This document shows positions 36,150 to 48,199 of a stretch of 64,000 nt of DNA, one piece after another. The DNA lies in assembly GCA_021234155.1 (NCBI GenBank), contig JAJEKV010000047.1, positions 9,940,081-10,004,080 of the forward strand. The letters are read 5' to 3'. Each line of letters opens with the position of its first letter. Position 1 is the first letter of the stretch. A program made the position numbers and the translations under genes. The notes beneath the pieces were generated by a model. The model did no database searches. It saw only the letters and a list, made by a program, of their open reading frames with translations, and was not told the DNA's origin. This stretch comes from Isoetes taiwanensis. Its lineage: Eukaryota; Streptophyta; Lycopodiopsida; Isoetales; Isoetaceae.

Positions 36150-36714
36150 TTAGTTAGATAATTTATCCACTAAATCTATTAACTATATTAATTTTCCATT
36201 CTATCAAAAGACTTGTTCCTTAGCTTATGTATTATTCTTACCATAAGCTTCCTAAACCAAGAGGCGTCATAAATTAACGTGACATAATTCTTGTAGCTAG
36301 AAAAAATTTCTTTTTACTATTTGCTCATTCCCTTATCTAAGGTTTATTTTTTGGGTTGCCCCTAGGGGGGGCAAACCCTTGTTTATGTGGGCTTTTGGCA
36401 TATCCTAGGTATATTCTTGAATATCCTTAGGATATGCTGGTGACTGCTAAAAACCTCCTATTTCCTGTAAACTGGCGGTCAGAATAGTAGTGCCAGGCAT
36501 TACGGTGGCCAGGCAGAAGGATTGCATCCGGTTTTGAAGTTCCTGGAGGCTTGAAACAAAGGCAATGTACTTTTCGCTAAGTTTTCTAAGCACTGTTGCG
36601 TCAATATATGCATGGGCACTTTTACAGGAAAAGAGATCGGAGTTCCTTTCTTTCATTGTGGAAGATACGTGGTCGGCTATAACGCTGAGTATTTTTTGAA
36701 GTTTTGCAGTTTTG
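36150..36714. other. Spacer, nothing recognised
   Basis: Short opposing frames only. A run GGTTGCCCCTAGGGGGGGCA occurs near 36350. Confidence 0.35.
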
Positions 36715-38598
36715 CTAAGTATGGAAATGTAAACGATAATCTCCAGGATGAGCCTGATAGCCCATGCTTGAGTTTGAACTTAGCATGGGGAAAGGCAAAA
36801 GAGTCCAGGGATATAAGAATTGTCCAGGCCAGTAAGCCCTCATACGAAATGTAGACGTTAAGGACCTGGAAAGATCTCCCTCGATTTTGACGGTGAATGG
36901 CAGCAATGGGACCAAGGGAATACAGAGCTTCAATCAATCTTGAGAAGGAACCAGAACCAGAAGATCATGATACAAAGTTTAGCCAGATATCATGTAGTAA
37001 CAAAATAGAGGAAACACTACACGGAGGAGCTTCCAACACACATTGGTTCTTAGAGGTTGGCAACTTTATTCCCCATAGTAGAAAGAATTTTATGCTCTCT
37101 TTCCAGCATCTTTTCTCAATATGGATCCTTCACATTCATCTTGCTCACGTCTCAAATAGGGCTTCTAAGTTTGCAAGTCATTGTTAAAACTCATTCAATG
37201 CATGCGTTTCCTGCAAGATCTTTATAGTTCTATGCTGCGGCATGATGCCGGCTTTTGTGTTCTAGTCATATGCAGAAGATGGCAATACATGCTAAGAAAT
37301 TTAAGGTGTACATATACTTGCCAAATTCATGTGTAGGTTCACAGTTTTCTTCCCTTTTAGCCTGGAGAATGCACTCTTATATGTCTGACATGGATTAATG
37401 TACATCCACAGGCTTCTGTTTCTGCAAAAGCAGAACAAGATGCAAGGTGTCAAGTTGCGCCGTCACAAGTACAAAGGAAATATCAATGACGTGATAGAAA
37501 ATGGAAGGCATCCAAGCATATGCATTTACCAAAATGGCGACCATGAGTTAAGAAAACCCTCACTGCAATGGACCCAACAACCACCACCAGGAGCAGATCC
37601 TAAAGGCCCTCCGGTGAAGTTGTCTAAAAGCTCTCCAGCTTTACCCTTTTATGGGTTTTACAATGATTACATTGGCTATAATGAACACATATCAAAAAAC
37701 AACTCCCAATACTTCTGGCAAGGTAATAATGTACATGATTTAGAAGGGCACCATGCAACTGTTGACATAGCATCTGCAGAATTACAGTCTAAGAGCTATT
37801 CCCTTACGAATAATGGTATTTCAAATTCAAAGATAGATGCTGGCTTATGGTATGGTTATGTGCCCATGCATCAGACTGCACAACAGCTCCATCAAGTAGC
37901 CACTTTACAAGTTGGAGCACTTCGTCATCAGATACAGGTACATGCATCAAACACGGCATTGCAAAATTCGTTTTTCTCCAACTCCAAATCCTCTTATGAT
38001 CCTTCCATGGAGTACACAGTAGATGGATCACAGGTGAGTCACATTCAAACTCTTGGATTATTTCTGTTGGTTGTCATGCTTGGTCTGTGCTACTAGGCTC
38101 AGTGTACTGCAATAGGAAATATGGGGTATAATATAATTGGTGTGGTTGTTGTAATATAGATAAATTAGCCTATAAATTACAGATGGCTAAGGTTCAGTGC
38201 AGATTAATAGAGGTCATTGTTGGAGGCTTGGGCCTCTTATGTTAGTTCTGGACAGTAGATGTCATAGTACAGGAGTGCCTTTTATTTACACTAGTTTAAT
38301 AAGCAGAAAGAGAAGTTCTTTGTATCTGATATCTGATAGCTTATCGCAATGCAATTCACTAATATTAACGATAGCTCCAGAGCAGTAGTTACTGATAAAA
38401 TTACAAGCCTGGAAGGAAAGTCCAAGTTATTTTAGTGCTTTGGACACTTTCTTTTCCTCGACTGCAGGAAGTCTGGCTTAACTAGAACTGGTTAGAAGAA
38501 AGAGATCCCGTGCAATGAGGTTTGGGAACTCTCGAGGAGGTGCATCTAAAAGATCTGTTTCTTCAATTTTCTCCACCTCTGGCCCTTTACATAGTTAA
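36715..38598 (+). pseudogene. 3' exon block of an unidentified gene with several frameshifts, possibly the end of the coiled-coil gene
   Basis: Segments with coding character and good splice signals follow one another. One exon runs from about 36,717 (after TTTTGCAG) to a GAG/GT donor at 37,055. It needs two frame changes to read through DNLQDEPDSPCLSLNLAWG, DVKDLERSPSILTVNG and INLEKEPEPEDHDTKFSQ. A second exon starts at about 37,413 with ASVSAKAEQDARCQVAPSQ and changes frame near 37,490. It continues with PPPGADPKGPPVKLSKSSPA to a CAG/GTGAGT donor at 38,030. A last exon near 38,470 reads SGLTRTG, shifts once, then RRKRSRAMRFGNSRGGASK, and stops at 38596-38598. The repeated one-base shifts point to a pseudogene or uncorrected sequence. 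Orientation and composition are compatible with the gene at 14-18 kb, but I could not confirm a phase match across the gap. Confidence 0.5.
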
Positions 38599-41500
38599 CT
38601 TAATTGCAAGATGCTCCCATTTTAAGCCAGGCAAAGCGTCAATACATGCCCTATGCATACTGTAAATGGTTTTATAGTGCTCATAGACTTATTTGAGCTG
38701 CCTGAGATGCGAAGTGGTCCTTTGTGATTGGTTTGTTGGAGTGAGTTCATTTGTCCTGTTGTTCTTGGTTTGTTGGAGTGAATTCATTCGTCCTGTTGTT
38801 TGATTCCCTTCAAACTTGAAGGCTCAAATGGAATTCATGGGCACTTTATAGCATAATGGAACTTACGTTTACAAAACCATTTAATATTTCAATCCTTCTG
38901 AAAAGTTTACAAGAGCTGAAGAAACGTTGTAGTCTGCTAAAATATCATACATTTTAAGATGGCTCAGTTTAGGGAAGTTTATACAATGGTTGACATTTAA
39001 AACACACCATAGGGTTGTTTGTGAAAAAGGAAATGATGAATCTCCTTGGCAATAAAAAGCAAATTGCTTTGTTATGATGCGGGTGTCTTATGGTCCCAAA
39101 GATAAGAACCAATGCAGGCAGTTAACCATTTGAGTACAACGGTTATGCCACATTGAGGTGGAACCAATATTTACCAATAAACATCACTTCTGATTGGACA
39201 TGCTATACCACATAAATAACATTGCTCTAGGTTTTATATTTGTGCATATGCGTGGAACTTGAAAATGCTTTAAAACAAAAGATAAAATTATCTTCATAAA
39301 GTCGGGACAAGGAGGGCCAATGTCTCATGCATTGATTCTGGTTAAGCATATGTCTACATTATGTTTAGAGTTGTATGCTAGTAGCACCTCCTTCTGTTTA
39401 GAGTTGTATGCTGGTAGTACCTCCTTCTGGGTAGCTCACAAAATGCTATACAAGTCTAATGGCCTTCAAGTCTTAAGGACAAAAATGTGCTCCACTCCGC
39501 TCCGCTCCGCTCTGCTTTGTTCTACTCTACTTGTTGATAATAAGGAACCAAAATTATGAGAGCTTGCAACTTTTTTGTGGAAAATGTTAGGAGCTTAAGG
39601 ATCTGACCCATTAAACGAATATACTGAGACAAATTACCGTGGTCAACTGTGCATGGTCTCAAATCGGAGCATGATCTCAAATCAAAGGCTGGTGTATATG
39701 TTGCGATGTGTATGTTGCAGATAACATACATAATGTATTCACAAAATGACCTTGGTGGAAGAAAGGTGATCACTCTGTATTTGTCATTGCCATATTGCTG
39801 CAACCTGCCTAAGCCTGCTATATACCTGTGCCATAAATTCATAACTCAATAGCTTCGTGGGAATCTATACTACAAATCAAGAAAGTATTCAAAACGTGTT
39901 ATCTATCTTGTGCTAAACACGTTGCGCAGTCTAGTCCCAACAAACAGAAGTTTGATTGTGTTTATTAGACCATTAATCTTCATCACATGGAAGAAATGTT
40001 AGGTGTCATCTGTGTATATTCATATGATGGGGAGCTGGTAGCAGCATTGGAAGATGTATTCCATGTGTTGATGATGGCCATTATTGATTCATGTAGCAAA
40101 AAGTGATCTCTTATTCTATAAAACAAATTGGGGCTTATGCTCAATATGAGAAGCTAAAAGATGCCCCTCTACTTCTTCAAGAAATACATATTTTAATTGC
40201 ACTTATATAACAGGGATTAGAGACTCATCATCTCTTTCAACAATGCTACAGGGAAATAAGATATTTTGGAATGCTATAAAGGGAAAAAAAAACTTTTACT
40301 GCAGATATTTTCAATGGATAATGTTGTTCTGGTGTACTATTCGAAGCTTATGTTTTCCAAGGACAGTTAAAGAATGCATTCAAAATATTTAAGCAAAGGT
40401 ATGGACGTGATCTATGATAATAATATGTTGGAAATGGTCACCTCAAAAACCATCAAATTCCATCTATGTGAGGAAGCGTAATGGTCTAAAGCCTTACCAT
40501 AGTGTCTAATTAATGTTCCCTATTACTAAAGTACAGACTTCTGACTCTGAAGAAATGGGAGTTCATACGCGAACATTGTCGTGGATGATTTATATCTAGT
40601 GGATGTTTTTCAAGCATCCATGTCATCCAAGGTTTAATTTAGAAAAAATAAGTTTTTTCAGTACACTGATGAACTTGAAGATGTATTTACCATTTTCATA
40701 TTTACTGCTTACAATAAGATATCGAACAAAGTTTTGCCTAAATGCATACTGATGTAAGGCTCAAAACAGTTTACCTCCAGTTTAGTCCAGACCAAAATAT
40801 ACACACTGCAAATGCAACATCTAGGGTAAGAATTGTAGCTTCCATGCTAATCTGGGAAAATGAAAGTTGAATGAGAATAAGAATCCACATAAAATGTTTA
40901 CAAAATGGAGCAAAAGAGCCCTGATCAACTTCTTCTATTTTATTTATATCTTGCAGGACTTCAAATGAATAAAACTCCTGCCATTTAGTAGACTCTTGCA
41001 AGCTGTCCTCTGGCACAAAACAAGCAGTGCTGACAAACCAGGGAATACATAACAGGCATTTCACATTATATGTCCATATCCCCAGATCCATTGAGAGCTT
41101 TAACATGCTATTTATAATATTACTGATAAAGTCCTGAATTTCATGGCATCATGCCTCTTGATTCTTTCTTAGAGAAACGGTTCATTATCCTTGCCACTAG
41201 GGAAGTTCAAACTTAGAATGCTGATAGTTTTAACCATTTGTTCTTCCAGTAAGCCCGAAATCATACAACAAAGTTTGTAAGTTTGAGCAAACATATTTGC
41301 TATAAATCACATAAGTAAACCTTATTGAATAAACACCTTGTTGACCTCCTCTATAACCTCGGATTGAAGATGTAAATAAGATACAAAAACCTATGCCATT
41401 TAGAATGTATATTAGGTGTTGGAACACAACAGTTCTTTGCAAGTGTAAACAGACAATAGATTCTCCGGATAAAAGGTGACACAACAACGCTATACTGGCC

Positions 41501-41891
41501 AATTGTAGAACGTATTGATCAAATTAGCATTGTGTGCAGCAACACTTTGCTCTCCAACTGGGCTTTTAGAACTGGTTGTAAAAGAATAGAATGTCAATTT
41601 GATTATGACCATTACATCAATGATGGTACAAACGAAAATGCTTTGTGATAGTCCAGCAGGGCTTTGATTATTGAAATATCATGCCTCATGATACATCATG
41701 CTTCAGTAAGTTTTATAGAAGCGTTTAAACTTGGCAACCCACTTCCAGTGCTTCTTCTGGAGATATACATAAGATGTTTCAAGTCCTTTGTGTGTTAGAA
41801 AGAAAACTTGCTTTTGATGCCCTTGAACACAACGCACAAGGAAATTCAGGCATGGGATCCATCTCAAAAGAAAGAAACCATCCACCAGGCT
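38599..41891. other. Intergenic; two small tandem duplications
   Basis: No gene was identified. Near 38,727-38,800 a 36-38-bp unit (GGTTTGTTGGAGTGAGTTCA) is duplicated, and at 39,364-39,431 a 34-bp unit (GTTTAGAGTTGTATGCTAGT) is duplicated. A CTCCGCTCCGCTC run lies near 39,495. The 111-codon minus frame at 41,106-40,771 has no recognisable motif. Confidence 0.4.
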
Positions 41892-42209
41892 TTATTGGAC
41901 ATCCACATGTGTATTATAACAATGGCCAATGTGTAATAACCTCTGGAGAACAGCAGTTATGTCTGGCCGTCTTCTCGGATTGCTTGCCATACCTCTCTCT
42001 GCAACACGAGCCACTTGAACAATTGAATTTAGACTTAGCTCGTCCTGGGGCAGAGTCTGGTCAATTAAATCAATTGATCCATTAGATAGGCAATGCAACC
42101 ACTCCAGAACTGTTTCCCCTTCACAAAATTGGGCCTTCTGTTTGGAGGCTGAGAGGAAATGATCATCTTCCTCCTCCTTGTTCTTGATGCCATACCATGA
42201 AGGGCACAA
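41892..42209 (-). pseudogene. Receptor-like kinase C-terminal fragment
   Basis: The minus-strand frame reads TVLEWLHCLSNGSIDLIDQT, then LNSIVQVARVAERGMASNPR and RRPDITAVLQRLLHIG. This is the end of a plant receptor-like kinase C-lobe. The P-R-R-R-P-D-I segment is subdomain XI with its conserved Arg, and the W-L....I-D-L-I-D-P-T-L pattern precedes it. The upstream kinase subdomains (ATP loop, VAIK, HRD, DFG) are not found nearby, so this is either a last exon of a dispersed gene or debris. Confidence 0.6.
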
Positions 42210-43769
42210 AGTGCTTTAGATGATCACCCCTATAACGTGGGCACATTGTGTTAGTATTGCATATTTATTTCTCAAGCACAACGCTAGCAGGGTGATTTAC
42301 GGGAGTGCAAATTACAGTGCAACGACTTTACCAGCTCACAAATAAAATAAGGGTCATGTTTCGTTCGCAATAAACGTTCTGTTAGTTCTTAATGCACTAC
42401 ATATCCTGAATATAATTTCTGTAACAAAATTGTTAGAACAAAATGGTAATAGAAACTTGTGCATGGCACGATGCTCTTCGTTGAATTACAACTTTGTGCT
42501 GGAGGACAGACCACTTGCATATGCCATAAATGTCTTCTCTTATTTTTTGATTTCATTGTTAGATGTTTTCCATCTAGGATCTAAATCATGCACATCATGC
42601 CTTGTTTTGTTTGCATTTCACATCCACTTCCTTACATTCTATAAATTTCCCAATTTAAATTGCTTAGCTTTGCTTTCTAAGGTAGTGATTAGTTACATGT
42701 AGGCATAGTGATGTAGGCTGTTTACAGAATGTTTTGAAGGTCCAAATTTGAAATTTTTTTGAGGGCTCTAGTTCAGCTGCGTTTCTTTCTTATTTATTAT
42801 ATTTTCTGTATTCTAGCTTGTCTTTAAGCTCTGTCTTGAACAGACAACTTGCCAAGCAACGCAAAGCACTGGAAAAAAAGGGCATCTAGTCAGGTTCAGG
42901 GGTATGTTTTGCCTCTTATTAGCTCCAAGCTTCATGACATTGGAAGCAGTTTCATTGGTTGGAAACACCAAAAGCTTTATATCCATGACATGCTTTTTAA
43001 TAAAGAGAACAGATTTTTCTTCGGATTTGATTGAAGGAAGAAAAAGGTTTTTCCCAGGTTTTTCCTACCGCTAGCTAAGCTGATGATGCCACTGCAGTGG
43101 TTATGATGCTACACACAGGAACATATGCAAGTTATATTGGAATCAATGAAGTTGGAAACATAAATTCGCTGTTTGCCTGAGTTCCCATGATAAAATCCCC
43201 AACAAGAAAATCTGGAGGCTTGTCAGCCATTACAGGACCTCTTTGCATCTTCTGGTAATCATTGGCAGATGGATTCAAAGTGCCACTTGCAGGGATCGGG
43301 ATAAGCAAATGCTAAGGGAAAACAATAGTCTACCTCAACAAGAACACTGCTAGCCATAAATATTCAGCTTCCTATATTTGTTTGGTTTGTGGCTTTTAGA
43401 TATTTAATTGTTTAGGGTTGCCTAACCCGAGGTGACATTTAAATCTAAGTTCTGCTGCGTACGTGCTTTTTGGCTTATATGGAAAATATAAGCCATGTTT
43501 TTGAAAAAGGGATCATTTACTTATCCTTCTAAATCTGTTGTTCATTTGTGCATTAAGCTTGATTTGCACCAGCTTTTATTAATTGTCAAATGACACAGTT
43601 ACACTATTTAAGCGCTGAAACATTTAAGTCTAGCTTTAAGCTTTGAATAATATGGTGTGTTTGGACATGAAGTTTTCCAGTAAATGTATCTATGTCCTTT
43701 AATTGGCTTGCATGTCATTAAGGCAGTACCATATGCATGTAGATATCACTGATACAATTTTGAAAGCCT
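42210..43769. other. Intergenic, no gene recognised
   Basis: Short frames occur on both strands with no motif. Nothing notable. Confidence 0.35.
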
Positions 43770-44180
43770 AAGGTTGATCTCTATCAAGTTGCAAATCCTT
43801 TAAGCATGGAGGCAGCATTGGCATTATTGGATTCAATAGATTGTAAAGGTAGGTAAATTGCTGTTTTGGGGGATATGTTGGAGCGTGGGACATTTAATGA
43901 AGAGGCACATGCGAAAGTCCTTCAACTTTATGTAGAACTACATTTTGAAATTATTGCAATTTTTGGTCTGGCCTTTGTAAAGGCAATGCAGACTCTAAAC
44001 AAGGCATCAATGCAACGCACTCTGAAATCTTACAAGGATTCGCTTCTGCTTGCCAATCAACTAGTGAAGGAGCTAAGCCATGGTGACATTGTTATTATCC
44101 AAGGTAGCAGGGGATCTCATATGGAGTTCATATCACATGCTGGGCATTACATTTTGGGCCGTAAGAATGGTGACAATTAG
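43770..44180 (+). pseudogene. murF: MurF (UDP-MurNAc-tripeptide:D-Ala-D-Ala ligase) C-terminal relic
   Basis: The frame reads VANPLSMEAALALLDSIDCK, then GR, a TAA stop at 43854-43856, then IAVLGDMLERGTFNEEAHAK. It continues through ELHFEIIAIFG and LVKELSHGDIVIIQGSRGSH followed by MEF. These are the C-terminal landmarks of Mur ligases of the MurF type: NP-SM, the LGDM-ELG motif and the GSRG-ME motif. MurF adds D-Ala-D-Ala to the peptidoglycan precursor. Plant copies act in plastids, where mosses need peptidoglycan for plastid division. The stop sits where a basic residue is expected (GR[K]IAVLGDM), a one-base change from a Lys codon. The ATP-binding and central domains are missing upstream. 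The block contains no intron, so it may be one exon or a retrocopy piece. Confidence 0.75.
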
Positions 44181-44699
44181 GAAAATGGTTTTGTGTATGG
44201 TTTGAATTGATTGTGAAAACATGCTTTTGAACTATGATTTAAGCCACTTCACCCTCCCGCCATAGAGGGCAACCCTCCGTGCGCAGCACCTTGTTCATCT
44301 TCGTTTCCATGTGACATCTTCATTTGTCCGAGTACTCGGATACTCAAAATATCTTCCATCCTATAATGGCGATGACCTTGTCATGCCCTGTTCTTCATAG
44401 TGTCTTCTCCACAATATTCCATGTCTCAACAATATTCCATGTTTCTCAAGTAATTGATGCAATTCATTTAACAACTTTAAACTACCTTTGCCTCGAAAGG
44501 CAACCTTTGTTATTATCTCTTGCATTTCTGCTACAAGTTCCATTTATTTGGCAATGTTTGGAACTTGTTATAATTCTCTGATATAATATTTGCTTGCCCT
44601 AAGCTCCTCATGATGCATGTTTTGAGTTCACAATCCTATATTTACCATATATATTAACTTGATTGGGGAGGGTTGAATCAAAGTTGTCAAACTGGAACG
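44181..44699. other. Spacer
   Basis: A short duplication, ACAATATTCCATG/TCTCA occurring twice, lies near 44,410-44,445. No gene. Confidence 0.35.
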
Positions 44700-45110
44700 T
44701 CCATCAATAATTCTGCCAATGGTGAGACCATTTGAGACTATTCTTACAAGAGGCGTCTTATCTTTCTAAAGCATCATTGTTGTGAGCATATGCGTTAATC
44801 ATAGCAAAGCATGAGAGATCACTTTGTTGTGGCATGTAATCAAATACCTTTCAAACATCTTACAAATTACCACATCGATGATACGCATTGATAAGTGATG
44901 TTTCCAAAATTAATTCCATGATTTATAAAAATGTATAACAGTATGATACAAGTTACTTTATCTGGCATCGTTCCTTCCAAATGCATCACTTGAAAGAGAT
45001 AAAAGGTTGTTTTGACTTGAACACTTTTACTACATGCTCTTATTATGGCATTCCATAAAGTAACATCTTGCCCATAAATGCTTCTGAACACCTGCAATGA
45101 TTATTCCAGG
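44700..45110 (-). pseudogene. PPR gene fragment
   Basis: The minus strand (45097-44900) reads MQVFRSIYGQDVTLWNAIIR, ACSKSVQ, then LFQVMHLEGTMPDKVTCIIL. This is one complete PPR motif of the plant PLS type (VF..M...DV.LWNAII.A, LF..M..EG..PDKVT). Flanking motifs are lost or shifted out of frame. Like the fragment at 4.4 kb it looks like a scattered piece of a large PPR family. Confidence 0.65.
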
Positions 45111-45654
45111 CACCCACGTTTGCTATACATGTTTACAAGCACAGAAGCCAAAATGATGTCTAATCTGAATTCAGACATGGACATGTACATGTCTTTTTTC
45201 CCTGGGTCAGCTCGATAGTAATAAGCATGCATAAGAAAAACAAATATAATTTAATCTAGTTATATCCCATGTGTTTGCATTTATTAGAATTCGCAGATAT
45301 CCTTGCAATAGTTAACGGGTTTTTGCCTAGATAATTTGACTTCTAATTCTTTATTAAATTATGGATGCTGCAACTCTAAATTTTGGGAATGTTCACACTC
45401 CTTAGCAGCATTTAATAATGAAAAAGAAAACTCTGATCCTAATGCCTTTACTGAAACTAATTGGGAGGGTGATTCCTATCTGCAAAAGTCCTCTGAGATA
45501 AATGCTGATAAAATCAACATCTCTCAGTCAGAGAAATCTAGAAAAGGGAAAAATTTGAAGCCAAAGAAAGGACAAGCTTCATCTGAAACTCCTGCAGCCA
45601 ATACCAGACAAAAGAAAAAATTGAGGAACCATTAATTCTAACGGCCCCTAAAAT

Positions 45655-46499
45655 TTGGGCTCCATTTCTATGAAGATATTATCTTGGAATTTAAGGGGCA
45701 TTAAAGGCCCTCTTAAAAGAAGACGAGCCATTGCCCAGATCAGACCATATAATGCTGATATTATTATGTTACAAGAATTGAGGTTACCTCAATTTGAATG
45801 CTCTAATCTGGCAGATTGGATTTCCCCAGGCAGTGCTTCTATTTGGATTGAAGCTACAGGATGTTTAGGTGGTCTATGTATCATTTGGAAAAATTTTAAG
45901 CATACATCCTTATTCAATAGCCCTTGTAAATCCTGGCAGGCTATCACCTTTTCCTCTGATGAGAATAAATTTGACATTATAAATATTTATGCTTCAACTG
46001 ATTCAAGAGATAGAGAAACTCTTTGTCAAATATAGACAGTTCGCTTCTAAATCATGACATTTCTACTTGGATCTTGGGAGGAGACTTTAACAATACCCCT
46101 ACTTGGGACCTCAAAGTGGGCAAACATCTAAATTTGTCTTGCAGAGAAAAGATTTCTTGGAATAATCCTGTTGATACTCATCTCTTGCATCATATTCCTT
46201 CCTCTACTGCAAAATTCATCTGGAGCAATAAGCAAGATGGTAATAAAAGAGTTTTTTGTGCCCTTGACAGATTCTACATCACAAATTTGACCAATGATTT
46301 CTGGGATAATTGTCTGGTAACTAGTGATGAATGCACTTCGATCTCTGACCACCAACCTCAGTTCTTAACTATTAAGCATGAAGTTTTGCTAAATAGACAG
46401 GGCAACATTCCATTTAAATTCAATTGCTCTCTGCTAAAATCTGTGGCTTTTTGCTCTGAGTTTAAATCCTTTTACTCCAATCTCCCAAAGTTAGCTTGA
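45655..46499 (+). pseudogene. APE-type endonuclease domain of the L1-like LINE
   Basis: MKILSWNLRGIKGPLKRRRA is the metal-binding start (N and E motifs: WNLRG, then IIMLQEL). WIEATGCLGGLCIIWKNF, FDIINIYASTD, then after a one-base shift near 46,020 ILGGDFNNTPTW and finally SDHQPQF follow. The GDFN and SDH-x-P boxes contain the catalytic Asp and His of the exonuclease-endonuclease-phosphatase fold that nicks target DNA. Confidence 0.85.
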
Positions 46500-47099
46500 A
46501 CAATTCCACCTCTATGAAGGAATTTTACTCGAATATTAAAGCTTCCAAGGGTTGGATCAAACATTGGGCCAAAAACTATCATGAACAGAGAAATGTTGAG
46601 AAAAATAGATACCTGCAAGATATTAAACATGTAAGAATGTAGCTCCAGCATGATCCTCTCAATCTCAACTTACATTTATTGGAAGGAAACTTGGAGAATT
46701 CAATCAAAATGATAGAAGAAATTGAAGCCAAGGGTGCTGCAATTTGCTGTAAACTGAAATATCATGCTAATATGGATAAGGGCAACTCTAAATTCTTTTT
46801 CAGGGTAGCCAAGAGCAAGATTTTCAATCCAATATTTCAAAAGTCCATTCTGATAACAATATTATTTTAGACAGCCACTCTGATATCTCCAACTTCTTCA
46901 ACAGCAAGTATTGTGACTTATTCTCTCAACATCCTTATGACTCAAGCACCATTAGCAAGGCCAATGTGTTCTTTGGTATGGTCCAGAACATTCTCCATAC
47001 ATAGGTTCTTACTGAAAATGGCTATATGAATAACAATTTATCTAATCCACCTAGTCTTGAGGAAATTTATAAAACCCTTTCTTCTCTTGCTAAAGGGAA

Positions 47100-48199
47100 A
47101 AGCTCTGGTCCTGATTCCTACTGATTTCTATCTTCACTTTTGGGATATTTTATAATGTGATTTCTCTAGAATGATCCATGGCTTCTGGCTATCTAATCAT
47201 CTTCATCCTGCAATCTCTGCTGGGCTTATTTCTTTGATTCCTAAAAAAGAGGACCCTATATCCTTCTCGGATTGGAGACCAGTTTCATTGACCAACACAT
47301 CATATAAGGTATGTGCTAAAATTATTGCCAATAGGGTTAAAGGCCATCTCCAGAATATTATTAGTCGTTCTCAATCTGCATTCCTCCCTAACAAATATAT
47401 TCTTGATAATTACATTGCTGTTGTTGAGGGGCTTCACTGGAACAAGCATACTGGCCAAAATTGTGTTATTTTGAAATTGGATTTCTCCAAAGCTTTTGAC
47501 ACAGTTCACTGGAATTTTATTAACTATGCCCTTCATAAGCTTGGTTTCTCTGAAAAGATTATTAAATTGATTCATGGTCTGAACTCAAGATCCCAGTCCT
47601 CTGTGTTAATCAATGGCTCACCAGGTACATTTTTCGCTCTGGCCAGAGGGGAAGACAAGGTTGTCCTCTTGGCCCCATACATTTTTATTGTTGTCACTGA
47701 GATTCTTACTCGAGTTATTAATCACCAGCAAAGTTTAGGGAACATTAAGGGTTTGATCTTGCCTGATAATTCTTCCAACATGAATTTCCTGCAACATGCT
47801 GATGATTCCTTTAGTTGTCTTACAAATGATGCTTCAAATATCACTGCTTATTTGGATATCATCAATGCTTTTAGTGCAGCCTCTGGTATTTCTCTAAATC
47901 TCAATAAATGCAGTATTATTGGTGAGATCGATCAGCAAGATATATGTGGAATTGGGGGCATAAATTCCTCCCAAGCTACCAAGCTTTTGGGATTACCTCT
48001 GTCTTTAGACAATAATATTAAGGGTTTGTGGAATCCTATCATCTCCAATATAAAAAGGAAACTGAACAATTATGGAAACTGTTTATCTCTGGCAGATAGG
48101 ACCATCATTGCTAATAATGTTATTGCAAGCTCTCACATATACTTCTCTTCTGCTCTGATTTTGCTCCCAAATCTATATATCTTCAGCTTGAGAAAATAG
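47100..48199 (+). pseudogene. Reverse transcriptase domain of the L1-like LINE
   Basis: The opening KGKSSGPDSY (47,095) is followed by a shift, then GLISLIPKKEDPISFSDWRP, VSLTNTSYKVCAKIIANRVK and RSQSAFLPNKYILDNYIAVV. The palm motif LKLDFSKAFDTVHWNF retains its Asp. The usual RG-x-RQGCPLSPYLF block reads ARGEDKVVLLAPYIF, so the conserved RQG is lost. The catalytic [F/Y]ADD box reads LQHADDSF, with both Asp kept but the preceding aromatic replaced by His. Activity is unlikely. Confidence 0.85.

Noticed and set aside
36677-36937. Minus-strand frames of 72 and 86 codons with hydrophobic character
   Set aside because: No motif or splice support. The plus strand has better coding pieces with acceptor and donor sites.
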